Shown here piece after piece: positions 39,401-46,152 of a stretch of 64,000 bases of DNA. Under the pieces are notes generated by a model that was given only the letters and a program-made list of their open reading frames with translations, made no database searches and had not been told where the DNA came from. The stretch covers positions 372,001 through 436,000 of the forward strand of contig NZ_JACHJQ010000004.1 of NCBI RefSeq assembly GCF_014203735.1, in the 5' to 3' direction. Every line of letters starts with the position of its first letter. Positions within the stretch are counted from its first letter, which is position 1. This stretch comes from Actinophytocola algeriensis. GTDB lineage: Bacteria > Actinomycetota > Actinomycetes > Mycobacteriales > Pseudonocardiaceae. The translations under genes and the position numbers were made by a program.

Positions 39401-40810
39401 GTGCAGCTCCGCGCGGCGCAGCCCGAGCCGTTCGACGTGCGCGAGGCAGCGGCGGACCGTGTCGGCGGCCGCGTCGTCGTCGTGGTCGGTCGCGGCGGCG
39501 GCGATCCGCTCGACCGCGACCTTCAGGTCCGACATGTCCTCCCGCGACGACCCGACGACCGCCACCGACAGCGGCTTGATCTCGGTCGGCAGCTTGTCGC
39601 GGACCTCCCGCAGCGCGCGGTCGGTGTGCGCGGTGACGAGAACCCTTTTGCCCTGTGCCAGCAGGTGCGACAGCAACGCGGCCGCGGTGTGCGTCTTGCC
39701 GGTGCCCGGCGGGCCCTGCACGAGGGTCTGTGCCTGCGCGTCGACCTGCCGGACGATGCGGAGCTGGGTGTCGTTGACCGGCAGGGGGAGGAACGTGTCA
39801 CCGTCCACTTCGACCAGTGCGCCGTCCGGCGCGTCGCCGGTGTGGACGCGGGGCCGGTGATCCGGGTCGACGAGCGGCGCCAGCCCGTCCGGGACCACGC
39901 CGTCCTCGCCGAGCCGCGCGACGATCGTGGAGAAGATCTCGACGAGCCCCTGCTGCGACCGCCTGCGCAGGATGACCGCCGGCGCGTACGCGGCGACCGC
40001 GTTCTGCCTCGGCTCGGGGGCCGCGTCGTCGTCGCGGTACTCGCCGTCCGGGTCGAGCGCGTGCACCAGCCGCCGCACCAGCGCCGCGGTCTCCTTGCGG
40101 TGCAACGGATGCGCCTCGAGGTCGCGGGCGAGCACCCGGATGTCGCCGACGTGCCGGGGGTTCGGCACGAGTCCCGGGTCGAGCATGTCCAGCTCGACGT
40201 CCGCGGCCGCGACCGACTCGACGCGGTGCACGGTCAACCGGCCGGAGTCGTCGTCGAACCGGATGCCGGCCGGCGCGGTGAGCAGGTGCCTGCGCGCACC
40301 GGGCCCGGCCCACGCGAGACACCCGACCCCGAGGACCAGCTCCAGCTCCTCGGGATTGCCGAGCGCGGCGACGTACGCGGCGAAGAGCTGCGCGTAGCAG
40401 GCACGAACGGGCCGGTCGGCACGCTCGCGCGCGGCCCAGCTCTGCCAGTCGACCAGCCACGAGACGTACCGTTCCGTCAGCTCCGGCGGTGCGTCGTCGG
40501 CGAGCTGGGGCGTGGTCGACGGCTCGCGCCAGTCGGCGGTGAGGTGGTCGCCGAGGCCGTCCGGCACGGGTGGTTCGTGCCGGACGACCCGCTCGACGGT
40601 GAGGATGTCGGCGTCCGGGTCCGGGTCGCCGCGGTGCGCGGAGCTGACCGCGGGGTGGTCGGGCAGGTCGGCCAGCCACAGCACCGACCGGTACCCGTCG
40701 ACGGTGCGCGGCGGCTGGTTGCGGAGCTGCTGTGTGCGGCCGAGGAACTCGAACAGGCGAACAGCACGGCCGACCAACGGATCGGCGTCCCCTCCGGTCG
40801 CCTGGTTCAC
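36467..40810 (-). CDS. Large SF1 helicase (UPF1/DNA2-like) with C-terminal Vsr/PD-(D/E)XK-like nuclease domain
   Basis: A 1447-residue protein. Residues 1-330 are a variable N-terminal region. Walker A is VQGPPGTGKTHTAA near residue 365. A long coiled insertion follows, then Walker B/DEAD-equivalent VVIVDEASQAG near 1047 with IGDDKQVSPTAVG, and C-terminal AAA_12 motifs (LTEHRRCVPEIIGFSNR, SDFQGAERDVMFLS, YNVAASRARDQM). The last 90 residues (LRLSLLVVGAQSRLAVLCEGDTW...ATQRDLERCGWHLHWIRES) resemble a Vsr/DUF559-type endonuclease fold with the GW-x-(L)-x-R motif. GTG at 40810 is chosen because residues before it read as out-of-frame GC-rich sequence. The helicase plus nuclease architecture is common in anti-phage systems such as Hhe; a defence role is inference. 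Confidence 0.85.
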   Translation of the reverse strand: MNQATGGDADPLVGRAVRLFEFLGRTQQLRNQPPRTVDGYRSVLWLADLPDHPAVSSAHRGDPDPDADILTVERVVRHEPPVPDGLGDHLTADWREPSTTPQLADDAPPELTERYVSWLVDWQSWAARERADRPVRACYAQLFAAYVAALGNPEELELVLGVGCLAWAGPGARRHLLTAPAGIRFDDDSGRLTVHRVESVAAADVELDMLDPGLVPNPRHVGDIRVLARDLEAHPLHRKETAALVRRLVHALDPDGEYRDDDAAPEPRQNAVAAYAPAVILRRRSQQGLVEIFSTIVARLGEDGVVPDGLAPLVDPDHRPRVHTGDAPDGALVEVDGDTFLPLPVNDTQLRIVRQVDAQAQTLVQGPPGTGKTHTAAALLSHLLAQGKRVLVTAHTDRALREVRDKLPTEIKPLSVAVVGSSREDMSDLKVAVERIAAAATDHDDDAAADTVRRCLAHVERLGLRRAELHGQLVAARRDEVREHDHGGYRGTLAAIALQLLRQEPRFGWLRDHADVSPESAPPLPTEDVVEWHRLLTDTALLADETEAAQRLVELGTAPAPQVFAEFADTERAAAEIEAAHADLKQHPAFDAVRGIEPGARAQLRRRLSELADEADDLARRRETWMREALADIQTGRARLWHSRAQQIGQLTLPAAQLVSDLGPLTEVAADGNLDLLLAHAERVRAHVETGTIRTGPDGSPKYGALTPKVVKQAQPFFDVVRVDGLPPTTLPKVLAFIRWAQLRKLLTALDRAWPGGVPLLPDDPAPERVEWHRTELDQLHRVLRLGEALDAEQHRFAEAGLPRPDWTDLDAVRRYADLVDVAAAVDAHTTATLPLRRLAAAVSTVAGRADAAPCVPALLAAVRDRDPAAYATAYQRLARLVTVRSMLARRDELGSRVPPRLRAAVAANPPAWGEKLASFGDAWVWAAAGAWVAARGATDVNAVQAEIALTEERIRREVETLAATRAWRHAVSPDRLTGQARANLEHYAYLVRRLGKGTGKYAAQRRAEVRQAMDRCRPAVPVWIMPVYRIAEQLQIRRDMFDVVIVDEASQAGLEATFLQYLAPRMVVIGDDKQVSPTAVGVDQQQLRDLAGQYLADDPYRSAWQDPQRSLFDEAKMRYRGLLTLTEHRRCVPEIIGFSNRVAYEPDGIRLVPVRQYGADRLPPIRAVNVGGTVEGTTNKVNAVEVEAVVEQLEKCLADPRYDGKTFGVISLLGAAQAKAIERRLLDRIPPEDWAARKLQCGDSADFQGAERDVMFLSMVAGAGDRLMPLTREMYVQRYNVAASRARDQMQVFHSVPLSALGNPEDMRFQLLDHCYGVMAAQDDEGTLAAPVPTDVRVEPFDSLFEQRVAHRLVTLGYGVVPAHSVERLRLSLLVVGAQSRLAVLCEGDTWQGAPAYERDLATQRDLERCGWHLHWIRESAFYADEPRTMAALLSRLRALDIRPRP

Positions 40811-40838
40811 ACCTGTCAACGGTACCGGAAGATCCAGG

Positions 40839-41522
40839 TCAGTCCTGGTCCACCACCGGCGGGGGCACGTCGAACACGTCGACCCGGATCTCGCTGGTGC
40901 CGTCGTGCTCGAACGTGTGCAGCCGGACCCAGCTGCCCTCGGCACTGGCCTCCAGCGCCGCCTCGACCGCGTTCGTCACCGCGTCACCCTTCGCGAACTT
41001 GCTGATCCAGGTGAACGACAGCGGTGCCGAGCCGGGCAGCACCCACGTGCGCGCCTCGGCGCCCGGCGCGACGACCGCCTCTTCGGTCAGGAGTTCGAGC
41101 TCCCAGTCGATCCGGCCGCGCGCGTCGGCTTCGTTGCTCAGCCGGATGCCGAGGTCGACCAGGAACGCGGCCCGGACGAACTCCTCGAGGTCGTCCCCGT
41201 CGAGGTACATCAGCCGCACCCGCTCGACCGGCCCGAACTGCCCGAAAGCGCCAAGAGGTGGAGGGGGAGCGCAGCGGCGCGCGAGGAAGTCCCGCACGCC
41301 GATCCGGACGGCCTCGGGGAAGTCGGCGAGCCTGCTCGCCAGATCGGTCTCGTCGCGGGTGATGAGGTAGACGTTCAGCCCGTCGAGCAGGCTGTCCGTG
41401 CGGTGGAGGTCGTCGGCGCCGAGGCTCGTGACGGCGTCGAGGGACTGTGGTTCGTCGGTGTCGATGGCGAAAACCCGGCTCTTGCCGGGTGTTCTGTGCG
41501 CGAGGAACTCGCGGACGGTCAT
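40839..41522 (-). CDS. Hypothetical partner protein of the helicase-nuclease
   Basis: A 227-residue acidic soluble protein with no domain I recognise. It begins TVREFLAHRTPGKSRVFAIDTDEPQSLDAVT and has a mixed alpha/beta pattern. The middle contains VERVRLMYLDGDDLEEFVRAAFLVDLGIRLSNEADARGRIDWELELL, and the end is WVRLHTFEHDGTSEIRVDVFDVPPPVV. It is 28 bp upstream of the helicase gene in the same direction, so the two form a probable operon. It could be a sensor, an adaptor or a regulator of the nuclease. Confidence 0.75.
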   Translation of the reverse strand: MTVREFLAHRTPGKSRVFAIDTDEPQSLDAVTSLGADDLHRTDSLLDGLNVYLITRDETDLASRLADFPEAVRIGVRDFLARRCAPPPPLGAFGQFGPVERVRLMYLDGDDLEEFVRAAFLVDLGIRLSNEADARGRIDWELELLTEEAVVAPGAEARTWVLPGSAPLSFTWISKFAKGDAVTNAVEAALEASAEGSWVRLHTFEHDGTSEIRVDVFDVPPPVVDQD

Positions 41523-41613
41523 GGGGATCTCCGCTGCGTGACAAGGGAAGGCTGGTTGTCGCTCACAGCTCCGGTACCGCCGGACCCGCACCGCGGCCCC
41601 CAGCATGGCACGG

Positions 41614-41730
41614 CTACGCGTGGCAGCTCAACGGTTCGCCGCCGTTGTAGGCGATCATGTCGCCGATCGCGCCCAGCGGTGCCACCACCTCCTCCAGCAC
41701 GGTGATCGCACCCGAGATCGAGCCCTGCAT
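41614..41730 (-). CDS. Candidate 38-residue peptide gene in a divergent intergenic region
   Basis: In the 377-bp gap 41523-41899, ATG at 41730 opens a 39-codon frame starting MQGSISGAITVLEEVVAPLG and ending EPLSCHA before TAG. About 34 of 37 internal codons end in G or C, as in the real genes here, whereas the other frames at this place are less biased. A weak GGGGG lies upstream. The peptide is amphipathic with a single Cys near its end. It sits between the helicase-nuclease pair and an XRE regulator. Unknown function; a signalling or precursor peptide is possible. Confidence 0.45.
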   Translation of the reverse strand: MQGSISGAITVLEEVVAPLGAIGDMIAYNGGEPLSCHA

Positions 41731-41899
41731 GGAAGGGCGTGCCCCCGGCCGTGGTGGTGATGTCGTGCGCGGTGCTGGTCCCGGGGTACACCATAAGACG
41801 CAGTGCTGGTCCGATCCGGCGGTCAGTCTCCTCAAGGCCGCGTTGAGCGCGTACTCTGGGTGTTCTGGCGGTAACCGTCGATGTGAGGCAGGAGGGCTG

Positions 41900-42805
41900 A
41901 TGGCGCCGGAAGACCCTCGAGGCGAGGAGTCTCCCAGGTTCGGCAGCGGCGAGCAGCCGTCTGGCGCCCCGACGGCGCGCCGGATCGTGCTCGGCGCACA
42001 GCTTCGCCGTCTTCGGGAGGCCGCTGACATCAGCCGTGCCGACGCCGGCTACGCCATCCGCGGTTCCGACTCGAAGATCAGCCGCATGGAACTGGGCCGC
42101 GTGGGCTTCAAGGAACGCGACGTGGCCGACCTGTTGTCGATGTACGGCGTCCACGACGCGGACGAGCGCAACGTCTTCCTCGACATGGTCAGCAAGTCCA
42201 ACGAGCGCGGCTGGTGGCACCGGTACTCCGGCACCATGCCGAACTGGTTCCAGGACTTCGTCGGTCTCGAGGAGTCGGCGTCCCTGATCCAGAGCTACGA
42301 GCTCCAGTTCGTGCCGGGTCTCATGCAGACCGAGGACTACATCCGGGCCGTCGTCAGCCACGGCAGACCGGAACTGCTCGACCAGGACGGCGAACGCCGG
42401 GTCGCGCTCCGCATGCAGCGCCAGAAGGTGCTGACCAGACAGGGCGCGCCGCGCGTGTGGGCGGTGGTGGACGAGTCCGTCCTGCACCGGCCCATCGGTG
42501 GGCCGAAGGTGCTGCGGGAGCAGATCGAGTACCTGCTGGAACTGACCAAACAGCCCAACGTGACGTTGCAGATCCTGCCGTACCACATGAGCGGGTACGC
42601 GGCCGAAGGCGCGTTCTCGATACTGCGGTTCGCCGAGCCCACGTTGCCGGACATCGTGTACATCGAGCATCTGAGCGGTGCGCTCTACCTGGACCGGGTC
42701 GAGGAGCTCGAGGTCTACGGCCGGGTGATCGACCGGTTGGCCGTGGACGCCGAGACGCCTGACCGCAGCCGGCAGCTGCTGTCGAAGTACCGGCAGGAGA
42801 TCTGA
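41900..42805 (+). CDS. XRE-family regulator with DUF5753 domain (second copy)
   Basis: A 301-residue regulator. A 25-residue Pro/Gly-rich leader precedes the helix-turn-helix (IVLGAQLRRLREAADISRADAGYAIRGSDSKISRMELGRVGFKERDVADLL, about 28-80). DUF5753 follows, with EESASLIQSYELQFVPGLMQTEDYIRAVV, VDESVLHRPIGGPKVLREQIEYLLEL and LQILPYHMSGYAAEGAFSILRF. ATG at 41900 with GGAGGG. It differs strongly from the regulator at 8969-9838, so these are separate lineages. It is followed after a 407-bp gap by a DUF397 gene. Confidence 0.92.
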   Translation: MAPEDPRGEESPRFGSGEQPSGAPTARRIVLGAQLRRLREAADISRADAGYAIRGSDSKISRMELGRVGFKERDVADLLSMYGVHDADERNVFLDMVSKSNERGWWHRYSGTMPNWFQDFVGLEESASLIQSYELQFVPGLMQTEDYIRAVVSHGRPELLDQDGERRVALRMQRQKVLTRQGAPRVWAVVDESVLHRPIGGPKVLREQIEYLLELTKQPNVTLQILPYHMSGYAAEGAFSILRFAEPTLPDIVYIEHLSGALYLDRVEELEVYGRVIDRLAVDAETPDRSRQLLSKYRQEI

Positions 42806-43108
42806 GGCCGGCTCCGCGCGGCGGCCCCGATCCCGTTTGACGTTGTGCCGTCCACTCGGACCTGCCCACTGGCACTTCATTGTTCGTGCCCATAGGGTTC
42901 GTGCATTCGGGTGACCCTTTGCTGTTGTTGTGAATCGTTATGTTCTGGCGCTTCACATACCGGCGTGACTGCATGTGTCGCCCAGCATCACCCGGTCGTG
43001 ACCCAAGTTGCAGGGATGTGTTGCCGACAGTGATATTCGCTGGGCCCTGGTCACTTCTGGGTGCACCCTCAGTAGTGACGGAGACTCCTGCAGTGCGCGC
43101 CCGAGCGA

Positions 43109-43170
43109 ATGCACGTGCATTTACCGCTGCACTTGCCCGTGTTATCGTGCAATCGGTCAATGCACGTGCA
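43109..43170. promoter_or_regulatory. Pair of TGCACGTGCA palindromes upstream of the DUF397 gene
   Basis: ATGCACGTGCAT (43109-43120) and TGCACGTGCA (43161-43170) are spaced 51 bp centre to centre, about five DNA turns, with degenerate half-sites (CTGCACTTGC, CGTGCAATC, GATGCACC) between and after them. The gap 42806-43212 has no supported gene and is clearly less GC-rich than its surroundings. Confidence 0.65.
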
Positions 43171-43212
43171 GATGCACCCACTGTTTGCGATGTCGGAAGG
43201 TGGGGTCTCCTC

Positions 43213-43431
43213 ATGGACACAATCCACAACGGCGTTTCGGCGGACGAACTCCCCGGCGCGGACTGGCGCAAGAGCAGCTATAGCGGCGCTGTCGGTAACT
43301 GTGTGGAACTGAGCTGGTTCGACGAGCGGGCGGGCGTGCGCAACTCCCGTGACCCGCATGGGCCTGTGCTGGTGGTGCCGACGTCAAGGCTGCTGGCCTT
43401 CGTCGAAGGTGCCAGGGAACGGAGTGCTTGA
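43213..43431 (+). CDS. DUF397 small protein (second copy)
   Basis: A 72-residue DUF397 protein: ADWRKSSYSGAVGNCVELSWFDERAGVRNSRDPHGPVLVVPTSRLLAFVEGAR. The motif W-R-K-S-S-x-S-x-x-x-x-N-C-V-E and the later V-R-(N/D)-S-(R/K) are complete, unlike the shorter copy at 8817-8972. ATG at 43213. The stop shares a base with the next start. Forms a unit with the XRE regulator upstream and the 111-residue protein downstream. Confidence 0.92.
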   Translation: MDTIHNGVSADELPGADWRKSSYSGAVGNCVELSWFDERAGVRNSRDPHGPVLVVPTSRLLAFVEGARERSA

Positions 43432-43766
43432 TGTCTTCCACTGGTGTCGACGCCGTCAGCGTCGACTTCCAGTTGCGTGCGCTGGTCGGCAAGGGTTTCC
43501 GCTTTGTCGACCCGCGTGACGAACACGGTGACGTTCTCGCTGTCGTGGGGGTCCGCGCCCACCACAACGTCCTCGACGTCGTCGAACTGCACGGCGAGGA
43601 TGACGTCATCGCCACGCGGATGCCGCCCGACCAGGACGTCCTGGCTCCGCGGCGCGTCTACTGGCGGGAGCAGGGGCCCGCGTCAGTGGTCATGGCGAAG
43701 TTGTTGTCCCTGCCCGACGAGTACCTCCCCGGCTCGCTGCACCTCCCGGCCAGGGTGAGCGCCTAG
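43431..43766 (+). CDS. Hypothetical protein following DUF397
   Basis: A 111-residue soluble protein with alternating beta strands and no recognised domain: STGVDAVSVDFQLRALVGKGFRFVDPRDEHGDVLAVVGVRAHHNVLDVVELHGEDDVIATRMP. GGAG (43421-43424) precedes ATG at 43431, which overlaps the DUF397 stop by one base. The tight coupling suggests a product working with DUF397, perhaps as a third component of the regulator module. No membrane segments. Confidence 0.75.
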   Translation: MSSTGVDAVSVDFQLRALVGKGFRFVDPRDEHGDVLAVVGVRAHHNVLDVVELHGEDDVIATRMPPDQDVLAPRRVYWREQGPASVVMAKLLSLPDEYLPGSLHLPARVSA

Positions 43767-43863
43767 CTCGACCACGCCTCGCGGCGCGCTCGGCGTGCCG
43801 CCGCTGGTGTCCACCGGGTACGGATCGCGGACCTTCCCGTCGCTGTGGGGAATCTGGCGGTGG

Positions 43864-44538
43864 CTAGTAGGTCGCCCGCCCGCCGCTGATGTCGTAGACC
43901 GCGCCCGTGGAGAAGCTGCAGCGGTCCGACGCCAGCCACGCCACCAGTTCGGCCACCTCGTGCGCGGTTCCCATGCGGCGCATGGGAATCAGGCTCACCA
44001 GGCGCTCCAGCACCGCGGGAGCGGTCGCCGCGTTCATGGGCGTCTCGATCACCGCCGGGGCCACCGCGTTGACCAGCACGCCGCTGTCCGCGAGTTCTTT
44101 GCCGAGGGACTTGGTGAGGCCCAGGACCGCCGCCTTGCTGGCCGAATAGGCCGCCAGGTTCGGGTTTCCCTCCTTGCCCGCGATGCTGGCGACGTTGACC
44201 ACGCGGCCCCAGCCGCGGGCGACCATGCCGGGGACGAACGCCCGGCACATCTGGAAGACGCCGGTCACGTTCACGGCGAACGTCGCCGCCCACTCGTCGT
44301 CCGCCACCTCGGTGAACGGCTTGTTCGGGCCGATGATGCCCGCGCTGTTGACGAGGACGTCAACGGCGAGGTCGGCGGCGGCCTCCTCGACCGCCGCCGA
44401 TGACGTGACGTCCAGGCGCAGGTCCGCGCCGGGGGCGAGGTCGGCGGTGACCACCGAGAGCCCGTCCTCGGCGAGCCGCTCGGCGCATGCCTGCCCGATG
44501 CCGCTCGCGCCCCCGGTGACCAGCGCCGTCCGTCCCAT
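43864..44538 (-). CDS. Short-chain dehydrogenase/reductase under a KstR-type operator
   Basis: A 224-residue classical SDR. TGGASGIGQA at residues 8-17 binds the cofactor, LVNSAGIIGPN is the NAG-type motif, VNVASIAGK holds the catalytic Ser, and YSASK gives Tyr and Lys. PAVIETPM follows. GGGAGG precedes ATG at 44538. A perfect KstR-consensus palindrome lies 28 bp upstream, so it may be a hydroxysteroid or hydroxyacyl-CoA dehydrogenase of the cholesterol-catabolism regulon. That assignment rests on the operator, not on the enzyme sequence. Confidence 0.85.
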   Translation of the reverse strand: MGRTALVTGGASGIGQACAERLAEDGLSVVTADLAPGADLRLDVTSSAAVEEAAADLAVDVLVNSAGIIGPNKPFTEVADDEWAATFAVNVTGVFQMCRAFVPGMVARGWGRVVNVASIAGKEGNPNLAAYSASKAAVLGLTKSLGKELADSGVLVNAVAPAVIETPMNAATAPAVLERLVSLIPMRRMGTAHEVAELVAWLASDRCSFSTGAVYDISGGRATY

Positions 44539-44565
44539 GCGAACCTCCCGCGTCAACCCCAGAAA

Positions 44566-44579
44566 TAGAACATGTTCTA
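44566..44579. promoter_or_regulatory. KstR-type operator
   Basis: TAGAACATGTTCTA is a perfect 14-bp palindrome that fits the published KstR consensus TnnAACnnGTTnnA at every fixed position. It lies 28 bp before the SDR start and overlaps the rhodanese stop codon. Confidence 0.75.
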
Positions 44580-45011
44580 GTACGTTACCCCGGTCAGCCG
44601 GGTCACCGTCGGGAGTCCGGCCGACCGCCACGCCGCGAAGCCGCCTGCCACGTCCCGCACGGCACTCAGCCCGAGCTGGCGCATGACCTGGTGCGCGGCG
44701 AGGCTCGACGTGTAGCCCTCGTTGCACATCAGGACGACCTCCTGGTCGCGGTCGCCGTACCGCAACTGCGTGAGCCGGTGGTCACTGGTCACGTCCAGCC
44801 GCCACTCCAGGACGTGCCGCGACACCGCGATGGCGCCGGGCACCTCCCCGTTGCGCCACCGGTACTCGACCGGCCGCAGGTCGACGAGCAGCGCGCCGCG
44901 GCGCATGGCCTCGGCCGCTTCCAGGGGGGAGTAGCGGACGATGCGCGACCTGGCGTCGTCGAGCAGCGCCTCGATCGCACTCACCGCGTCGGTCGCTGGA
45001 GCTGCGCTCAT
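44577..45011 (-). CDS. Rhodanese-domain sulphurtransferase
   Basis: A 144-residue single-domain rhodanese. An N-terminal helix (SAIEALLDDARSRIVRYSPLEAAEAM) is followed by GALLVDLRPVEYRWRNGEVPGAIAV, and the active-site loop is VVLMCNEGYTSSLAA with the catalytic Cys. The CNEGYTSS loop is the form typical of actinobacterial rhodaneses linked to cysteine dioxygenase. ATG at 45011 overlaps the dioxygenase stop (ATGA). It may process sulphite or sulphane sulphur arising from cysteine sulphinate. Confidence 0.88.
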   Translation of the reverse strand: MSAAPATDAVSAIEALLDDARSRIVRYSPLEAAEAMRRGALLVDLRPVEYRWRNGEVPGAIAVSRHVLEWRLDVTSDHRLTQLRYGDRDQEVVLMCNEGYTSSLAAHQVMRQLGLSAVRDVAGGFAAWRSAGLPTVTRLTGVTY

Positions 45012-45532
45012 GACGCCACCTCCCGCAACACCGCTGCTTGGGACTCGAGTGCGGTGGTGTCCGGCTCCGGGGTGTCGCACAACACTTCGCGCAGGTGGTG
45101 CATGCCGGTCGGCAGCCAGCAGTAGAAGTTCATCGCACGCAGCGGTGGGGAGTAGGCGTGGATGGACACCGTCGGCTCGGTGCTGACGTTCACGAGGTTG
45201 TGCAGGTAGTCGACGCCGAAACCGACGGCGTCACCAGCCTCGTGCCGCCTGGTGCGCAGGCCCGGCCGGGCCACGGCGCCGAAGTCCTCGAACAGCGACC
45301 CGCGTGCGACGGTGAACGCGCCGGCACTGCCGCCGTGATCGTGCAGCAGTGTGTCCTGGCCGATGTCCCAGCAGATGAGCCACACCTCGACGTCGTCGGT
45401 GCGGCGCAGGCGAACGTAGAACCGTTCGGTGAGGTCGAATCGGACCTGATCGGCCCATTCGAGCGGACTCGCCGCGATCTCGGTCACGAGGTTCCGCAAC
45501 GCGGGCACGGCGAGTTGACGCGATTTACTCAC
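45008..45532 (-). CDS. Cysteine dioxygenase
   Basis: A 174-residue cupin. It converts L-cysteine and O2 to cysteine sulphinic acid. Iron ligands are the H-x-H of LLHDHGGSAGAFTVARG and the later His in GVDYLHNLVN; the Tyr of HAYSPPL fits the active-site Tyr. GTG at 45532 is taken because the peptide from there (SKSRQLAVPALRNLVTEIAAS) is typical of the family while upstream residues are not. Coupled to rhodanese in a two-gene unit for sulphur amino acid degradation. Confidence 0.88.
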   Translation of the reverse strand: MSKSRQLAVPALRNLVTEIAASPLEWADQVRFDLTERFYVRLRRTDDVEVWLICWDIGQDTLLHDHGGSAGAFTVARGSLFEDFGAVARPGLRTRRHEAGDAVGFGVDYLHNLVNVSTEPTVSIHAYSPPLRAMNFYCWLPTGMHHLREVLCDTPEPDTTALESQAAVLREVAS

Positions 45533-45748
45533 GAGACAAGCCCTTTCGCTTGGTTGCCCGTGATCTCCTCGCGCGCTGACCGGTCTCGACGACCGGCCCT
45601 CGCCCGTGGCCACCACGAGCCGTGTCTCGTTCGAGTCGCACCGCCGCTCCTCGCGCTCCGGCGAGTCACTGCGGCACGGCCCGATCAGCCACTATGGTTT
45701 TCAGGTGGGGTGAGCTGACGTGCTCAGGTCGAGAGGGTAGTGCCCGCG

Positions 45749-46117
45749 ATGCGGATAACCAAGGCGCAGCGGAACGCCGTCGCCGAGAAGATCACCAGCC
45801 TCGAGCGCGCGTTCTACGGCCGCGGTCCGCGCAACGTGCAGGTTTCGGTGTCCGACGACGAGCCCGTGAGCCTGATCGTCCTGTCGATCGACACGCTCAC
45901 CGTGGCCGACGCGGTACTGAGCGCACGCGGCTACCGCGACTCGGTGATCAAGCACCACGAGGCGCTGCACGACGCGACCAGGCAGGACTTCCTCGAGGCG
46001 GTCGAGGGCATCGTGGGGGAGACCGTGACCGCGTACCTCGCGCAGGTCCACCCGTCGACCGGGCACGCGGTCCGGGTGTTCGTCTTCTCGGCGGAGATCC
46101 CCGCGGAACCGGAATAG
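45749..46117 (+). CDS. DUF2294 (Na-translocating-like) domain protein
   Basis: A 122-residue soluble protein. MRITKAQRNAVAEKITSLERAFYGRGPRNVQVSVSDDEPVSLIVLSIDTLTVADAVLS, then RQDFLEAVEGIVGETVTAYLAQVHPSTGHAVRVFVF matches the DUF2294 plan (GRGP-x, D-D-x-(V/I), the E-x-(I/V)-(T/V)-G segment, and final V-x-VF(V/L)). The function of DUF2294 is unknown. ATG at 45749 with GAGAGGG eleven bases upstream; GTG at 45740 is closer to that site but adds only three residues. Confidence 0.75.
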   Translation: MRITKAQRNAVAEKITSLERAFYGRGPRNVQVSVSDDEPVSLIVLSIDTLTVADAVLSARGYRDSVIKHHEALHDATRQDFLEAVEGIVGETVTAYLAQVHPSTGHAVRVFVFSAEIPAEPE

Positions 46118-46152
46118 GCGTTTTGTCGGACCCTCGTCCTACTATCGGCGGC

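Noticed and set aside
36563-41005. 1480-codon open frame antisense to the helicase gene
   Set aside because: Composition is Arg/Val/Leu-rich without motifs and it mirrors third-position GC of the real gene; the minus strand carries all helicase motifs.
43008-43283. Cys-rich frame (CTCIYRCTCPCYRAIGQCTC) as a small toxin-like peptide
   Set aside because: The cysteines come from the repeated TGCACGTGC operator words and the frame overlaps the start of the DUF397 gene out of frame.
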